From positions 7,874,001-7,938,000 of the forward strand of contig OY987243.1 in assembly GCA_963920765.1 (NCBI GenBank): DNA of 64,000 bases, given 5' to 3'. Within the stretch, counting starts at the first letter, position 1. Every line of letters starts with the position of its first letter. Position numbers and translations under genes: made by a program. Source of the stretch: Ulota crispa. Lineage: Eukaryota > Streptophyta > Bryopsida > Orthotrichales > Orthotrichaceae. Shown here one piece after another: positions 24,779 to 38,406 of this stretch. The notes under the pieces were generated by a model that searched no databases, was not told the origin of the DNA, and was given only the letters and a program-made list of their open reading frames with translations.

Positions 24779-26292
24779 TTTACCCCTAAATGTTCAAAAC
24801 ATCCAATTTGGGTGTTGAGAATACTTTGAAATTCAATAAACCCGACCTAGGTTGCTATTTCTAATAGTTTTTATTTATTTTTTATTACTCTTAGAATCTG
24901 GTTTTAGCATCAAAATTCAAAATTTGAATTTTCCAAAATCCTAGCTAGATGAGTCTTTTACTTCATTTTGATGAGATGAGACAACTCTTGAATTTCTCAC
25001 AAAATCGCTCATTTAGACATGATAACATTCCTCATTTTTTATTTTTCTTGATCTCTATTAGTATACAAGTTCAAGTACGTCATTTTCAAAACGTCAACAT
25101 CATAGCACTATCCATTAGAGCTTGATAAATAGAAGAAGTATAGTAGGTAAGGCCAAATTAGAGTTAAGCAATCCTTTTGGGGTACCCTAATTGGGCTCAA
25201 TTTATTGCACATACGTCAATGTGGGACCAAGATGAAAAAGCAATATTTTTCACTCGCCAAAAAATATGAAAAGTTTAAGTATTTACCATGGGGAGATTGA
25301 ATTTGAAAATTTTGAATTCTTTGGTTTCAAAGACCTTGCTTTAGTCTAGGACCCCAAAAGATATTACTATTACCCTCGTTTGGAAAAAAGCCTGCCACCC
25401 TAACCCCACGTCAATGTATGTGCAGTAAACTAAGCCCTGTGAACGTGCCATCGCCCAAAACTTTGAACGACAAATGAATCCAAGTTGATGCGATAGGTAT
25501 CCAGTGCGAGGAAGACAGAGGCTTCTCCATCGTCCAATTTTCCCTCCACATGTGAGCCGTTCATTTTGTGACGGATGGCTGAACTGACTCAGCACGAGTC
25601 CTCTGGGTGAACAAAGGCGAGAGTTGCCACATAAGTAACTTAAACCTTAAATGTCCAAGGCCTTTTTGAACTTCTTGGCATTTTCAGGAAAGTGAACAAT
25701 CAACCAATCTTTTCATAAATCTCATCAAGTTTTTTTAAACTATAATCATACAAATTTAAACTTGACATGTTAGAGATTATATGGAAAAAGAAAACACAAC
25801 AATATCACTTATAGTTTGAAAGATTATAACATTTGAACATGAGGGTGTTAAAACTGCAAAAGTGACTTGACATTTTCTAATCCTCATTTCACATGTTAAG
25901 CCTAAAAGGTTGGTTGTCAAAAAAATATGAGGTTTAAGGTCGTTACATGTTTAACCTCAACCAATTTACGGCTTTCAAAATCTATTCCCGTATTTTTTTT
26001 TAAATGGATTTCTAATGCGGATTTTTCTCCAAGCTCTAGTGTATTTGAGGCTCATTTTCAAGTTCTTCCAACAATAGAAAACTCAAGATTGCAGTGGACA
26101 CCCTTGTACAAAATCTTAAATAGATGAATCATGAACATTCATTTTCAAAATTAGATTTTGATACTAAAAATCGACTTCAAAACAAACTCTTGTTAAAAAG
26201 AAAATACCAAAAATAGTGATTTGATAAGATTTTATTTGTCTTCAAAGTTTTGCAAACACCCAAATTGGGTGCCTTGAGCATTTAGGGGTTAA
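24779..26292. mobile_element. TTAA-family element, about 1.5 kb, with a 35-bp imperfect terminal inverted repeat
   Basis: The left end is TTTA then CCCCTAAATGTTCAAAACA; the right end read in reverse starts CCCCTAAATGCTCAAGGCA and is flanked by TTAA at 26289-26292. Both arms continue into a shared CCAATTTGGGTGTT. The left TTAA has decayed to TTTA. The interior patch at 25370-25615 is less AT-rich and could be captured sequence; no gene is recognised. Confidence 0.6.
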
Positions 26293-26443
26293 GGTAGACA
26301 CATCCAAAACTGACCCCTCCCCTTGGCTGACCATCAATGTACCCAAGGTGTACACTTCAATTCTGAAATGTACACCCTCAATACATATGGTCAGAATTGG
26401 GGAGGTCCTATTAAAGGGTCGGGTATGGGTGTGTTTACCTTAG
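26291..26443. repeat. Imperfect hairpin (small foldback element) beside the TTAA element
   Basis: The left arm (AAGGTAGACACATCC..., TCCCC, CTGACCAT, GGTGTACA) is mirrored by the right arm (TGTACACC, ATGGTCAG, GGGGA, ...GGGTGTGTTTACCTT). The pairing covers most of about 150 bp. It starts at the TTAA that closes the neighbouring element. It may be a miniature transposon or a hairpin transcript source; neither is shown. Confidence 0.6.
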
Positions 26444-27903
26444 ATTCAACGGGTGACTCCTGCTTTTTCAAAAGTGAAAGTAAGTGTAGCCATCTGGGAC
26501 TAAGGTTGCCGCACCCATAAGCGTGGAAATAAGTCTTTTGGAGTAAGGTAAAGGGCTCTACCTTAGGTAAAACAATTGACTAACTTTGAAAAAAATATTA
26601 TAAGTTAGAAACTAAAAATATTGGCATCAATTTCAAGGTTCCACCAGCAAGCAATTGTTCACAAAGATATCTTAAAGTCCAAAAGCACTAAAAATGTAAA
26701 GGAGTGTGTAAGAGATGCTAAAAACAAGGCTTGTTGGTTCTTAAATAGTGAGACGAGGTACTCAAAATTGTCATGCTAGTCACCCACAACCATCACTTTG
26801 TCATCCATAACCATCGCTTAGTCACCCACAACCATCACCCACAACCATCACTTCATCAGCCATAACCAGTTTTTTTAGTATTTGTTAATTCTAACAGTGT
26901 CAAGGCACGCTGATGGAGACACCCGTGAGCATGGGTGCTCCTCCCTTATCACTACGACCAATTAGCTTTACTTTTTTTTTCTCATAGTCTATTTTGAAGG
27001 TATGAAGACATCCACCGTTCAAATTTTGAATCATATTTTTAAACTGTTTTGGAAGTATTTTTTGAAAAAATTCACTACAAATTAGTACTCAGGATATACC
27101 CTACTTTCGGCATTCGAGTTGAGCAGCATTAGTCAAATTTTTTAGAATCTCCAATTCTGGGCTTTCACATACAATATAAGCTTTCTATATCCGTATTGAC
27201 ATTTTGGTTTGGACTGCCAATTCAAAGACAAAAGCCCAAAATGTAAACCCTAATTGCTTAGAACCAGCCAATATTACCCCACAACTGACAATGAATATCA
27301 TTAAAATTTCCCAAAATACCACGCTATGAGCCCCTCCAAATTTACAAGACCATGCCAACTTGCAAAGGCATTGGTTTATGCGGTTGGATGTATAAAGAAG
27401 ATTGAATTCTTCTTGTACCAAATATATAACCGCAAGTTGCTTATTTTTCACTCACTGCAACGAAAAAGCTAGGAGCCCCGAGCTGTTAATACAAAATCTC
27501 TTCGCCCTTCTATACAAACGCATCCTATTTTATTGGCTGCACCAGCACAGTCACAGGTGCAGCCTACATATTTCCAAATATGTGAGCTGCAGTCTAATCT
27601 GAAAAAGAACACATATGAGAGAAACACTTACTTTACCAGGATAGAAAACATCGTCAAGGTGTGGATGCGTGTTTTCATCACCTTCATAAGCCTACATCGC
27701 CCTGGAACTCATTTTTGGTCTGCCTTCTGCATTCACTGGGCCACTGAGCATAACAAAGGGCAGCAAATCAATAAACAAAATCTCAGAAGCCCCAAGCTTG
27801 CTGGCATATAAACTAAGGGCAGCTCAATAAACCTCTCACAACACGAGTAGACAGTAGTACAAACTAACACAAATCACATCCAAGTACGCATTAAACCGTC
27901 CTA
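26444..27903. other. Intergenic DNA and 3' flank of the Raf-like kinase gene
   Basis: A degenerate repeat of the motif CACCCACAACCATCA lies at about 26775-26860. The last few hundred bases before 27904 are probably 3' UTR of the kinase gene, which reads toward this region. Open frames here have no recognised similarity. Confidence 0.45.
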
Positions 27904-30900
27904 TCACTCACCATGAGCTTTGGGTTGAAGAGCTGTTGCCATAACACGCAATTCACTTGCAATTTCAGAGAAGCTGGGCCTACAAGTTGGTTCTGCTGAC
28001 CAGCATTTCTCCATCAACGATTTCCAAAGTGGATCACACCAGCTGGGTATCGATGGTCTCAGAGTGTTGTTAACAATACCTCCTGAATACAAAACAAAAA
28101 AAACGAATGCAAACATAAAGTACAAGTGCAGTCCAAAGATACAATTAAAACTTCACGAATGGGAACTGCAATCAACGAATAGGAATTACAAGCGTCGTCC
28201 ACCACCGTGCATCAATCTACCAGAAAGCAAGTATCGTAGGTGAAGAGACATTGCCACAAAAGCGTGAGTTTAGCTGCAAACCTATGATAGCTCCGTAATG
28301 CATACTCGCATAAGGCTCTTCCCCCGTGAGTAACTCCCACATCACTATTCCAAAAGAGAATACATCTACCTGCAAATGTTGAAAGATGTCATTGAAATGA
28401 TGAGACTACACTAGGAAGATTAGTGATAAAAATGGTAAAATTTGCTATAGACTGGCTTGCAACCTACAGGAATCCATGTCTTGAAGTATCATCGCAATTG
28501 TTCTCCAGCAAGGATACAAAAAAAAACTGAGATTTACGACTAAGAAAAAAACATGATAAACGTCAGAATCGGCACATAGGCACATACTTTCTCAGTGACC
28601 AGTGTGCTGCTCCCATTCAACAACTCTGGTGCCATCCACGGTAGAGTCCCTCGAACACCACCTGATACCATGGTTTGATGCTTCACTTTCGACAGTCCTA
28701 GGTCCCCAACCTGAAGGCGAAACAAAAGTAAAAAATTACTTGTGCCAGGTGACTCGAATCTTTGCCAATGTTTGCACTGAACGCTTTCAAAGGAAACACA
28801 TAACAGAAAGGAACGCTCCTAACAAGAACGTAACAGCTAATAGGGAGTCCAGGTATTGAATTTGGTGAGTGATGTACCTTACAAATAGGTCGGTGTGAGT
28901 CTCTCATGTTAACGAGTAAGTTGTCACATTTCAGGTCAAAATGCACAATATTCTTACTGTGAAGATACTCCATCCCAAACGCAGCATCCATTGCTATAAG
29001 CAATCGCTTTCGGCGGTCGATAGTTCTAGAGGGAGGGGAAAAAAACTTACAAACATAGAATTGGAAATAACAAGAGATTTCCATTTTCAGAAAATGAAGA
29101 CAACGTAATACGGACAAAGAGAAATTATTCTGTAAGCATAAACAACACTTTCAGTGACATTGATTTTCTTGAGCAGTACCTATCTTTTTTCTGCAAAACC
29201 TGCTTCAGTGACCCATTCACCATGTACTCAGTTACGGTTGCTAGTGTCCCTCCAGGACCATCACGAACTACTCCGTAGAATGCAACAACATTAGGATGAT
29301 GCAGTTGACTCAGCGTGCAAGCCTCCCTCCAAAAATCAGCAATCTGCAATGATTACGACATCTCCTGATTACACACATGAAATGACCAATGAAGGCAATT
29401 CACAAAACCCAACCAAAAGGCAACAGGACGTGATTTGTCAACACATTTCGATCAGGTTGCAGAATATTCAAAAGAAGAGACCCAAATCTGGTACCAAGCG
29501 ATCTCTCTCTGCAGGCCGACCAGCAAAACAGCTGGATTTAATTCGCTTGATAGCAACATCCGTGCCTCTCCATTTCCCATGGTACACAGTCCCAAACGTA
29601 CCAGAGCCAAGCTCCCGCATTTCTTCGAGATCAGCATTCAAGATGGTCTGCAAAACGAGAGTACAGTTAGCCAAGCTCCTACTATTTTACATAAAAACAA
29701 TGAAGACTACAACATTTCAGCCAGATTGACTCAAATTCTCAGTCGAACTGGAAGTTATATTTACCTGCAGACCACTCCTAATAGCCTCTGCTTCAGCGTC
29801 CTCTGCACTGCCAGGATTGCTGGAGCTCTGCTCCAAATCATCATGAATAGGGACTAAACCCTCAGGAACAAGATCCTGCAAGAAAATGTCTTGTTAAATA
29901 TATAACGCCGGAACCAGCACAGCGAGAAAACAAGTATAAACACACAAATTTGCAGAGGCACCAGGCACATCAAAAACCATTATCATCTCACCTCAATGGA
30001 TCTTAGCTTCTCCTCGACTTCAATAGGAGGTTGCGATCCAAATTCTTCACTCTTGGCAGTGGCATTGAAAGTCTGAGTTTGGGCGTCATCAATTTCTGTA
30101 TTAATGATCGGATGATTCTGCAGACTGTCCCAGTTCGGCGCACTGAATGTCGGCGCATGGATCAGATTAGTTACGACAACGCCAGTAGCATCCTCCTGCG
30201 AAAAGGACAGCCATTTCTCCTTATCCTCCTGCGCCTGCATGTTACTGGCAGACGGCTGAGATACAAGCATTTCCCTCATGGAGCTAACTAGAACCGAAGA
30301 CGCAATGTCCTCGGCAATATGTCCCGCAGCAGAAGTCTGAGACGTAAGCATCTTGTTGTCGTTCCTTCGATTTTCCGCGTTCTGCCCTGATACTCCATAG
30401 ATGTCAGATTGCGAAATTCTTGGTGCTGGGGATCCTGAATTGAAAAGCAGGGGGCCCACAGAAGCGGTTTCTTGCTCTGTAACGGAAGGACCAACGGCAC
30501 TGCTGGCATAAACACCAACATTCGGTACCGTTGCCTTCGTGGTCATAGGTTGCAAAGCTTGTGCCTGACCTTCTGAAATAGAAAGCTGAGGAATGATCGG
30601 GGTCATGCCGTCGTTTAAAATCGGATTACGAAGATCATAAGCCACTGAATTATTTTTCTCTTCCACCATGGAGTCATCATCACCTAGAGGAATGGTTGAA
30701 TTGTCATGCGACCGCTGCAAGGCCAGTTCCTCAGACACTTCAATCCTGGTGCCAACTGAAGCTTCACTTAGTCGGCCTTGTGCACCTCCTGAACCAGACA
30801 ACCGTTGAAACTGATCCAGAATAGTACTACTGCTGTCACGTGCCTGCAGATTTATTCTCGACTCAATGACATCGTTAGTCTCTCCCCACCGCAATTCTGC

Positions 30901-33900
30901 AATGTTTACTACCGACTCAGTATTCCCAACTCTAGTACTTGATGCGCTAGAAAGATGAGGGACGAAATTATTAAAAGAACCGATTGCTGCCTTGTCATCC
31001 ATGTTAGTTGAAGACAACGATTTGATGGAAATGATCTCAGACGGTAGATGACTCACTTCTACTAATGCCGGTGTACTCCCAAGTTCTAGTATTCCTTTTA
31101 CAGATCTAGGCGTTGGCTCAACCAGAAAACCTGGTTCACTTTCAAGTCCAACATACGGAGGAACCTGAGGCATGTCCACAACTGAGGCTTGACCATGAGT
31201 TGAAGGATATAGGGACATCATATGTGATTGGATTACAGTACTCCTATATTGCGGGTTATTTGTACTAAGTGGTTCTCCCATATCAATACTCCTAGGACAG
31301 TAGGAGTCTGATACCACAAGAAGATCTTCAGAATCTTCAGGTAAATGAAGAAACCTTCCACCAGCTGCATCGACATCTGCCACACCATCTTCATTTACTT
31401 CTTCATATTGACCTGTGCGTCCCCGACCACCACCACGCCAGGATGATGTAGACTCATCAACGTCACGGCCACGCTGATGTACAACCCGATTCATAGGTTT
31501 TTCTTGGTACCTCGCCTGGATAGATCGTGGCTCCGCTGAAGAAGAAACGCTTTCATCTTGAAGATCATCTCGTGCATTGAAGTGCAACGGATGGAACAAC
31601 TTTTGGGAAGCATTCTCTCTATACCGTCTTCCATCTCCACCATCTTGGGTTTCAGAGGGGCTAGGTTCCGCAAAGCTGCTAGGACTCTCTTGGAATGGAT
31701 TATAACCAAGGTACTGGGGTAGTGAAACTTTAGCTACTCCTTCCGAATATTGGCCGTATGCACTACTATGGCCATCGTACAAAAATAGTTCTGATTGCAG
31801 TCCGAGTCCGTCCGTGGTGGCAAGCACAGGTTGCTGAAGTGGACGAAGAAGCCTCTCGTCCGTTTGACCAAGGTGGTCTCTGTAACGAGGAGGAGAAGTA
31901 ACTGGTCCTAACCTAGTTGCACTGTCACTACGTGCTTGGTGTCTAAGGCCATGCTGCTGCTGCTGCTCAGCGTAATTTGGTGCAGCATGTGAGCGAAGAA
32001 CCTGTTGTTGTTGTTGGAGATGCGACTGTCCAGACGCATGTATACTCAACGGATCCCTGTGGTTCGTCCTTGGTGAAGACGGTGCTGAAACTACTGCTGC
32101 AGCATTGAACGAGGTTACTGCCGTAGTAGTAGAGCCAAGAGGGCCCATTGTGTGAACAGATATAGACCGTTGCATAAACGGTGGTGCGAAAACCTCCTCC
32201 CCTTGAGTCAAGTGGTCAACTGGCCGATATACGGGTTGATCAAAAATTGGGGCCGCAGATACATTCAAAAAGGGACTCCTGATATGAGGCAGTTGTAGTT
32301 GTAGCTGCTGCTGCCCAGGCGCAACCGGCTGCGCCACTACGTCACTTGTAGACGACTGCACGATGATCTCCGCCCGCCTGCCGAATACATGCGTTTGTTC
32401 CTCATATAAGTTAGGTTGCCACCCACCGTGCTGTTGTTGAGAGGGTTGTGGCTGCTGCTGGTAAGTATGACGCTGCCTGACCACCACCGGAGCTGAAGCT
32501 TCTGAATGGTGATCTACAAGACGTGTCAACTTACCATGAGAAAGTACCCGGGGCATCCGAACTTCAGGGAGACGGCGAACATCATCACGAGCAACCGGTT
32601 GCTCCTGATGAAGAAGTGAGTCCCCATCGTGTTTCAGCTTCCTCGGAGACTCCACTCCCTTGTGTTTCAGCTTCCTCGGAGACTCCACTCCCTTGTGCTC
32701 ATGAACCATGGTTGAGCCGGTGGGCACATTGATTGCGTGACTGTCTCCCTCTAGAACAGCTCCATCTGCTTGAACAATGTTGTATTGGTGACCGCTTAAA
32801 TTTGAATGCTGATCGGAATGAAACGAAAGACGCATTTCAGGTATCAACCCTTGTTTCATAACCCTAGGTTTAAGAGGGGGAGACGAGGGTGCAGACGACG
32901 GAGCCGATGTTGGTGGGATCGATGAAACGGGTAAAGCCACTGGCACATGATGGATCAAGGAGGCGACATCCTGAGATATCTGAGGAGCCAACATCGCCAC
33001 AGGTATGGTATCTTGTTGCCGGATGAGACCCCAGGGTTCGCCAACATCATTTAAGCTGTCGACGATAACAACAGGAGCAATAGCAAGCGAGCCTCCGTCT
33101 CCTAAATACTTCTTGGGAAAACTTTCCGAAATACCGTTCACCGCATAGACATAACGCTGTTCAGTACTCCTGTGTTCCCCAAAGGACTCATTGGGATGCA
33201 CAGACTCATGATCCATATCGGAAAAAAGAAAGAGCCGCAGCCGTGGAGAAGCACTTGAAGATTGAAGCCGATCGTACTCTTCCATCATATTGGCAACATC
33301 CTCATTTGACGATACAGAAACCAATGCATCCAGATCTTCTTCAGGTAGCTTGTACTTGATGGTGCAAACAAGAGCATACAATTCTGCCATCTTCTGCATG
33401 AGTTCATGGAGGTGAATGTCTCTGCTCACTGTTATCAGTCGAGTGTCACCTCCCACGTACCGCAGCTCCTTATCAGTAGGCCTTGGCAAAATCTTGCCAC
33501 CATAGCTGCATAGTAGTTTCACGCGATGGAAAGAGTAGTCCTCCGAATGCATTGACGATTCGTCTGGAGGAACTGCTTCCATCCAACCAAACCAAAACAC
33601 AAGGAAATATGAATAATTACCTCATTAATTTGTTGCATGCAAACTACTTCCCAAGACAATACCCGCGTTGAGTTGTAACAAAGAAACTCTGCATGCATAT
33701 AACGATACACTCAAAAGAGATAATATTCCAGTAACTCGAGCAGATCAGATCCATGAACAACAGTCTTTAACAAATACTCACAACTCACAGCTGACTTACC
33801 ATCATTGATATTGGTAGACACGTTTATATGTGCCGCGGAGGAATAACCTAAGTGCTTCTTCCACTTGTTATATGACACTGGTGAACCGTCGTAAGTCGGA

Positions 33901-34277
33901 TCAAGGGCCTCCTCATCTTCTGAAAACGAAGACTGGTCAGGGAGGTGAGTAGCTCCTCCTCCTCCTCGTTTCTGAAACGAGGATAATGACACATCCGTCG
34001 AGTTGTAGACCAGATCTCCAACGATTATGCTTTCAATTGATGAAAGAGATCCCTCATCGGCACCACCAGGCGGCCAAGCTACAACTGGATGATGATGCCT
34101 GTTCTGAAGAAGACCATTGTCTACCGATTCTTTCACCTTCTGGTCCATTGGCGAAGACCGCACATACAGATCTCCAGAATACTCCTTCCTGAAGATGCAC
34201 TCCTCCTGATCGCGAGAATTGACGCCTACCTGCCTGCCTGCCGCGCCATGAGAAATACCAATGCCATCAATAAACAA
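27904..34277 (-). CDS. PB1-domain Raf-like MAPKKK (plant group B, probably B4), about 1675 aa, nine coding exons
   Basis: Coding exons on the minus strand: 33800-34277, 29992-33575, 29765-29875, 29495-29647, 29180-29343, 28878-29025, 28588-28710, 28282-28369, 27904-28082; all phases fit. The N-terminal PB1 domain is at about 178-266. A very long Ser/Gln-rich, probably disordered middle is encoded by one 3.6-kb exon. The C-terminal kinase domain is at about 1400-1665: glycine loop GSGTFG (1405-1410), VAIK lysine 1425, [10 protein letters not shown] with catalytic Asp 1527, DLG in place of DFG (Asp 1549), [12 protein letters not shown] and DLG are usual for plant group-B Rafs. B4 members phosphorylate SnRK2 kinases in osmotic-stress signalling; that role here is inferred. 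A perfect 33-bp tandem duplication (32631-32696) repeats [11 protein letters not shown]. The start is uncertain: ATG at 34277 or 34148. The acceptor at 33575 could also be 33572. Confidence 0.93.
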
Positions 34278-35290
34278 GCTAGCAGTATTATATATGTGAC
34301 AACATTCCGAAACTTTTTTGGCATGTCAATAATCCTGATTCATTCCATTTATCAAAGCTGCACAACTCTCTGAAACATACATCTTAGCCGACTTCTCAAT
34401 AGATCAACTCCCCGTGAAATTCCATCCAAGTTTTCTATCGGCGTTCAAGTATTGATTATATCGCTGAGCAAACGAATTGAATTGGGGGAGATGATCAATG
34501 TCAGAGGATCAAGAACAAATCACTCACGTTTGCTGATGTAGTATCGTGCCGTGCCAAACTCTTATACAACAAACGTCTCCACACCCACCACCGTAAACAT
34601 CATAAGAATCGCAAAAACATAGGCCTGGCCTGCTGCTGATGAAGCCGTAGGGATGTCAAAAGTCCGCAAAGGGAACAACAAATTAAAGAGAGACGAAACT
34701 ATCCCAACACAGAATTCCCGAAACATACCCACGATTATTTACTTGACAAAGTTTAAAAGCAGATAAAACTCTGGCACTTGGACTAAACCCAATTCAAACT
34801 GGATGATTCCATACCCAAAAGGATCAACCAATTCAACAACACCCAATCAAGTTTCAATGACCGCAGCAACCACCACCACCGCATCTACTCACAGCTCCTC
34901 CAAGTAAACAACAGCAACAAAATTGCCAGAATCTCTCCCTCCCACACTGTCCTGTCCTGTCCTGTCCTGTCCTTAAAAGGGCAAGGGCAAGGGCAAGAGC
35001 AAGGGCAAGGGCAGGGCAAACCACACCTCGCTATGATTATGCGCAATCCTCCGTAAAGATGATCACTGCACTTGCACTGTTGCATACCCAACGTTTGGAC
35101 AAAAGACAAAAGACAAAAGACCTTTAACCATACTCCACCGGAATCGCCATACGCAATTGCAACCAAAATCCTTCACCACCCTCGCCCATCGCCCATCACT
35201 CGCACGACGCATCTACCAATTCCTTCCTGCGGCCCCAGCCCACGCACCTCAACCCTCACCTACCCAACAACAACATCCTGATTAGAGCCA
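34278..35290 (-). promoter_or_regulatory. Upstream region and probable 5' UTR of the PB1-Raf gene, with short tandem repeats
   Basis: The sequence is GC-richer than the surrounding intergenic DNA. It carries about five CCTGT repeats (34947-34974) and a GGGCAA-type repeat (34979-35018). A 5' UTR intron is possible but not demonstrable. No other gene is seen. Confidence 0.45.
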
Positions 35291-35354
35291 AGCAAAGCCA
35301 TACGTAAAATCGAGCGAGCAAATTTGTGTGAATTGGTCAAGATCATCACTGCGA

Positions 35355-35370
35355 TCGATCGATCGATCGT
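35355..35370. repeat. GATC microsatellite
   Basis: A short run of the self-complementary tetramer GATC (CGATCGATCGATCGAT) in the GC-richer upstream flank of the kinase gene. Confidence 0.6.
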
Positions 35371-35615
35371 CGAGGCCATGCCCATGGCCGACATGAAATG
35401 GTAGGCGATGCGGCAAGAAGAAGAGAAAGCGCATCAGCACGCTGCAGGCCCAATTCAGACCTAAAGCAAAGCCAGCGGCAGCCGTACCGGACGAAAGATG
35501 AGCTTGTCCGGTGTTTTGTCCGCCCTTTTTTTGGATGGAAATGAACATGTCATGTCATGCATGCTTTTGTCCGGCCGGTGGAAGGGTTCCCATTAGGAAC
35601 AGTGAAACTATTATT

Positions 35616-36135
35616 GGGAATTGATATGTGCCACACCGGAGGGTTGATATTTGCACACTGGGGGTTGATATTTGCACATTGGGGTTGATATTTGCACACT
35701 GGGGTTTGATAATATTTGCACATTGGGGTTGATAATATTTGCACACTGGGGTTGATATTTGCACACTCCCCTAGAGGGTAAACTATAGAATTCTATCATC
35801 AAAAATTTGAATTTGAGAATTTTGAATATGGACTGAGAGACCATGCTTTTATCTAGAACCATGAAAAAGGTTGCAATTGAACAACACTTAGTGAAAAAAC
35901 TTAGCTAGGGAGAAAAGTGTTACTTTTACTTTTGTTTGTAAGAAAATATAAGCTTTTTCATTGGGAATTGTTTAATGGTAACCCTTTTTATTATGGTTCT
36001 AGACAAAATCATGGTCTCTAAGTCCAAATCTAGATCCAAGATTCTCAAATTCAACTTTTTGATGGTAGAAATCTATAATTTACCTCCCACGGGGTGTGCA
36101 AATATCAACCCACCAGTGTGCACATATCAATTCCC
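35616..36135. mobile_element. Foldback element, copy 1 (GGGAATTGATATG ends, about 7 subterminal repeats)
   Basis: The element begins GGGAATTGATATG and ends CATATCAATTCCC, and its two arms are inverted copies over most of about 520 bp (for example TCTAGAACCAT on the left against ATGGTTCTAGA on the right). The flanking 8 bp, CTATTATT (35608-35615) and TTATTATT (36136-36143), agree at 7 of 8. The left arm holds about seven tandem copies of a GGTTGATATTTGCACACTGG motif (35640-35767). No coding capacity. Size and duplication fit a hAT- or Mutator-type non-autonomous element. Confidence 0.8.
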
Positions 36136-36143
36136 TTATTATT

Positions 36144-37378
36144 TGTGCTAATTATCACTTTTTTGCTACACCACACCCAAAATTGGTGTGTACTTGTTCT
36201 AAAGTGTTTTTTGAGAAGATGTAAAATATTTAGCCAATAGGTTTGGGAGTAGGAGTATGGTTTTCATGTCGCCTCACGCTACTAGTGTAATATTCTAATT
36301 TCTCACAATACCATCATGAGATTTAGCTTTGATGAAAGGTTGAAAGCATCCAACTTTACATCTGTAAAAAATTGTAATGTAGCCATCTTTGCTACTCAAC
36401 CATTTTTTGGTTAGAAAAAAAGCTAATGCCACTTCATTCAAAATATTTTCACTGATTAGGAACCGGCAACCATCTGGTTGAATGATATTGTCCTTCCGGT
36501 GAACGGTTTCACACTAGGAACCATACGTTGTCCGGTGGAATTATACTTTTGCTTGTATTTGTTAGTGGTTAAAATATTTCCTTGCTTTAGGTGGTAGCTC
36601 TTTGAAAATTGCATTGCATGCTCATTTATGAAATTGTCATCATAGATTTGGAAGCCAAGGGTCATTAGTTTTGAAGTAACAACAAAAAAATACTAAGTCA
36701 TCATAAATGGTTGTTTCTCATTTTTGTACACAAAAGTTCCCATTTTTGCATTAGACATTTCATGCGGCTAAAAAAAATTAGAAATTCCAAGCTCTCATCC
36801 ACATTCAATCACAAAAATCTCAAAATTTACATGGCCTTTTTGAAGGTTTTTTTGGTAGCACCACCTAAAAGCCTTGAAGTTGATCAAGATCCTACAATTA
36901 CAATTTTGTTTTTGATGTTCACCAATGATCTTACAAATACAATTCAGAAACTTCAAAATTAAGATCCAACAACAAGAAAAACACCCTGGAACATTTAGGG
37001 GTTGAACGTCTCAATCAATGGAAACATAGCATGATCTACTTGCATCAATACTATGTAGTTTATTCATATAATAAAATTTACTATGATTTTAAAACTTATT
37101 GATCAACTTTTGGTAATTAACAAAATCACCCTATAAGTATTTCGAAGACATCACAAAGATTATTAATTTAATAATAACTTCAGTTTTAACTTCTGAAAAA
37201 CATCATCCAAATCAAACCAAATTAATTCACAGCACTTGCAATCTACTACAAAATGAAATGTTGAAACACAATCAATCTCAAGGTTTGGCAAGCATGATTC
37301 TTTCAATATTTATGGTGCTTACCCAATGCACTGCATGATATGCAAAAGATGATATGTACATTGAGGAAATGAAAATCT
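36144..37378. other. AT-rich intergenic DNA
   Basis: No gene is supported. A single TTTAGGGGTTGA end-like motif near 36987 resembles a decayed right end of the TTAA family, without a partner that I could find. Confidence 0.45.
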
Positions 37379-37889
37379 TTAACCCTTAAAAGACCAAACG
37401 GACAAAACTCATCCCTACAAATACATGAGACCCCGCCTAGACATAAAGACCCCCCCATTTGGCGCTTAAGGGCTGAGCAACTCTAGTAGCAATTTTAGTT
37501 CACTACAAAATTAAGCAAAAATAATCCAAGCAAAGTATAAACTTAACCCATGAACAATGAGGCGGATGGCCTTTGTCCACTTGGTAAAAAAAGCTGTATT
37601 GGATTGAAAGAGGTCATTTTTTATCTAAATGTTTATTTAGAATTGCTTGGTGAAGGGCAAAAAAAAACAATCTCACCAAATGCATTCATATTTTTAGGTG
37701 ATCTAAATTGTGAGAAGATCCACAAACAAAGAGTTAGATCCATGTTGCCCTTCTAACAATTTTCATGAGGGCAACATGCACTATTACCTTTTGCAACTTT
37801 TGAAAACAATATTATATTAAGTGTGCACTTGTCAAACCAATATAGAGCTACAATAAAGGGCAGTCACAATTACCAACTTTAAGGGTTAA
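37379..37889. mobile_element. TTAA-flanked element with CCCTTAAA/TTTAAGGG ends
   Basis: TTAA (37379-37382) is followed by CCCTTAAAAGACCAAACGG. The far end is TTTAAGGG followed by TTAA (37886-37889). The end motif is close to the CCCCTAAAGGACCAA pattern of the other copies. Interior AT-rich, non-coding. Confidence 0.55.
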
Positions 37890-38406
37890 AGATCATTCAA
37901 ACCTGCTTAATTAATTATTTAAATTAAAAAAAATTGTACTTTGAAGAGTATTAATTTCCCACATTGATGTGTCACTCAATAACATTCACTATCAATGCAA
38001 ATGGGTCCCCTTGATGAAGAGACAAATTTGATGATGCTCAAGGCAAAAAATGGGACAACTGCAAGTTATTCTGCCTGCATACACACTTACTGTTGGGGAG
38101 ATAGTGGCTTGATAAATAATGCTATGTCTATTCTACCATAGATCCAAACATCATAACTGTTAGCCAGAATACCTTGAAACATTTAAAACAAGAGGAATGT
38201 ACCTCAATTTGACATAATATCAAGCCTTTTATTGCCATCAGATTTGCTAAAAATGATAAGATTGTGCTGAATTCCTTCGTGCTAAGAGCGAGATGACCTT
38301 GCAATGCATTCTGGCGAGCACCAAAATAATTGCGTGCGTACCTGTCGGTCGCGAGCTGAAACTTTCTTTACAAAAGTTTCACAACACAAGTTTCGCATTC
38401 ATTTGA

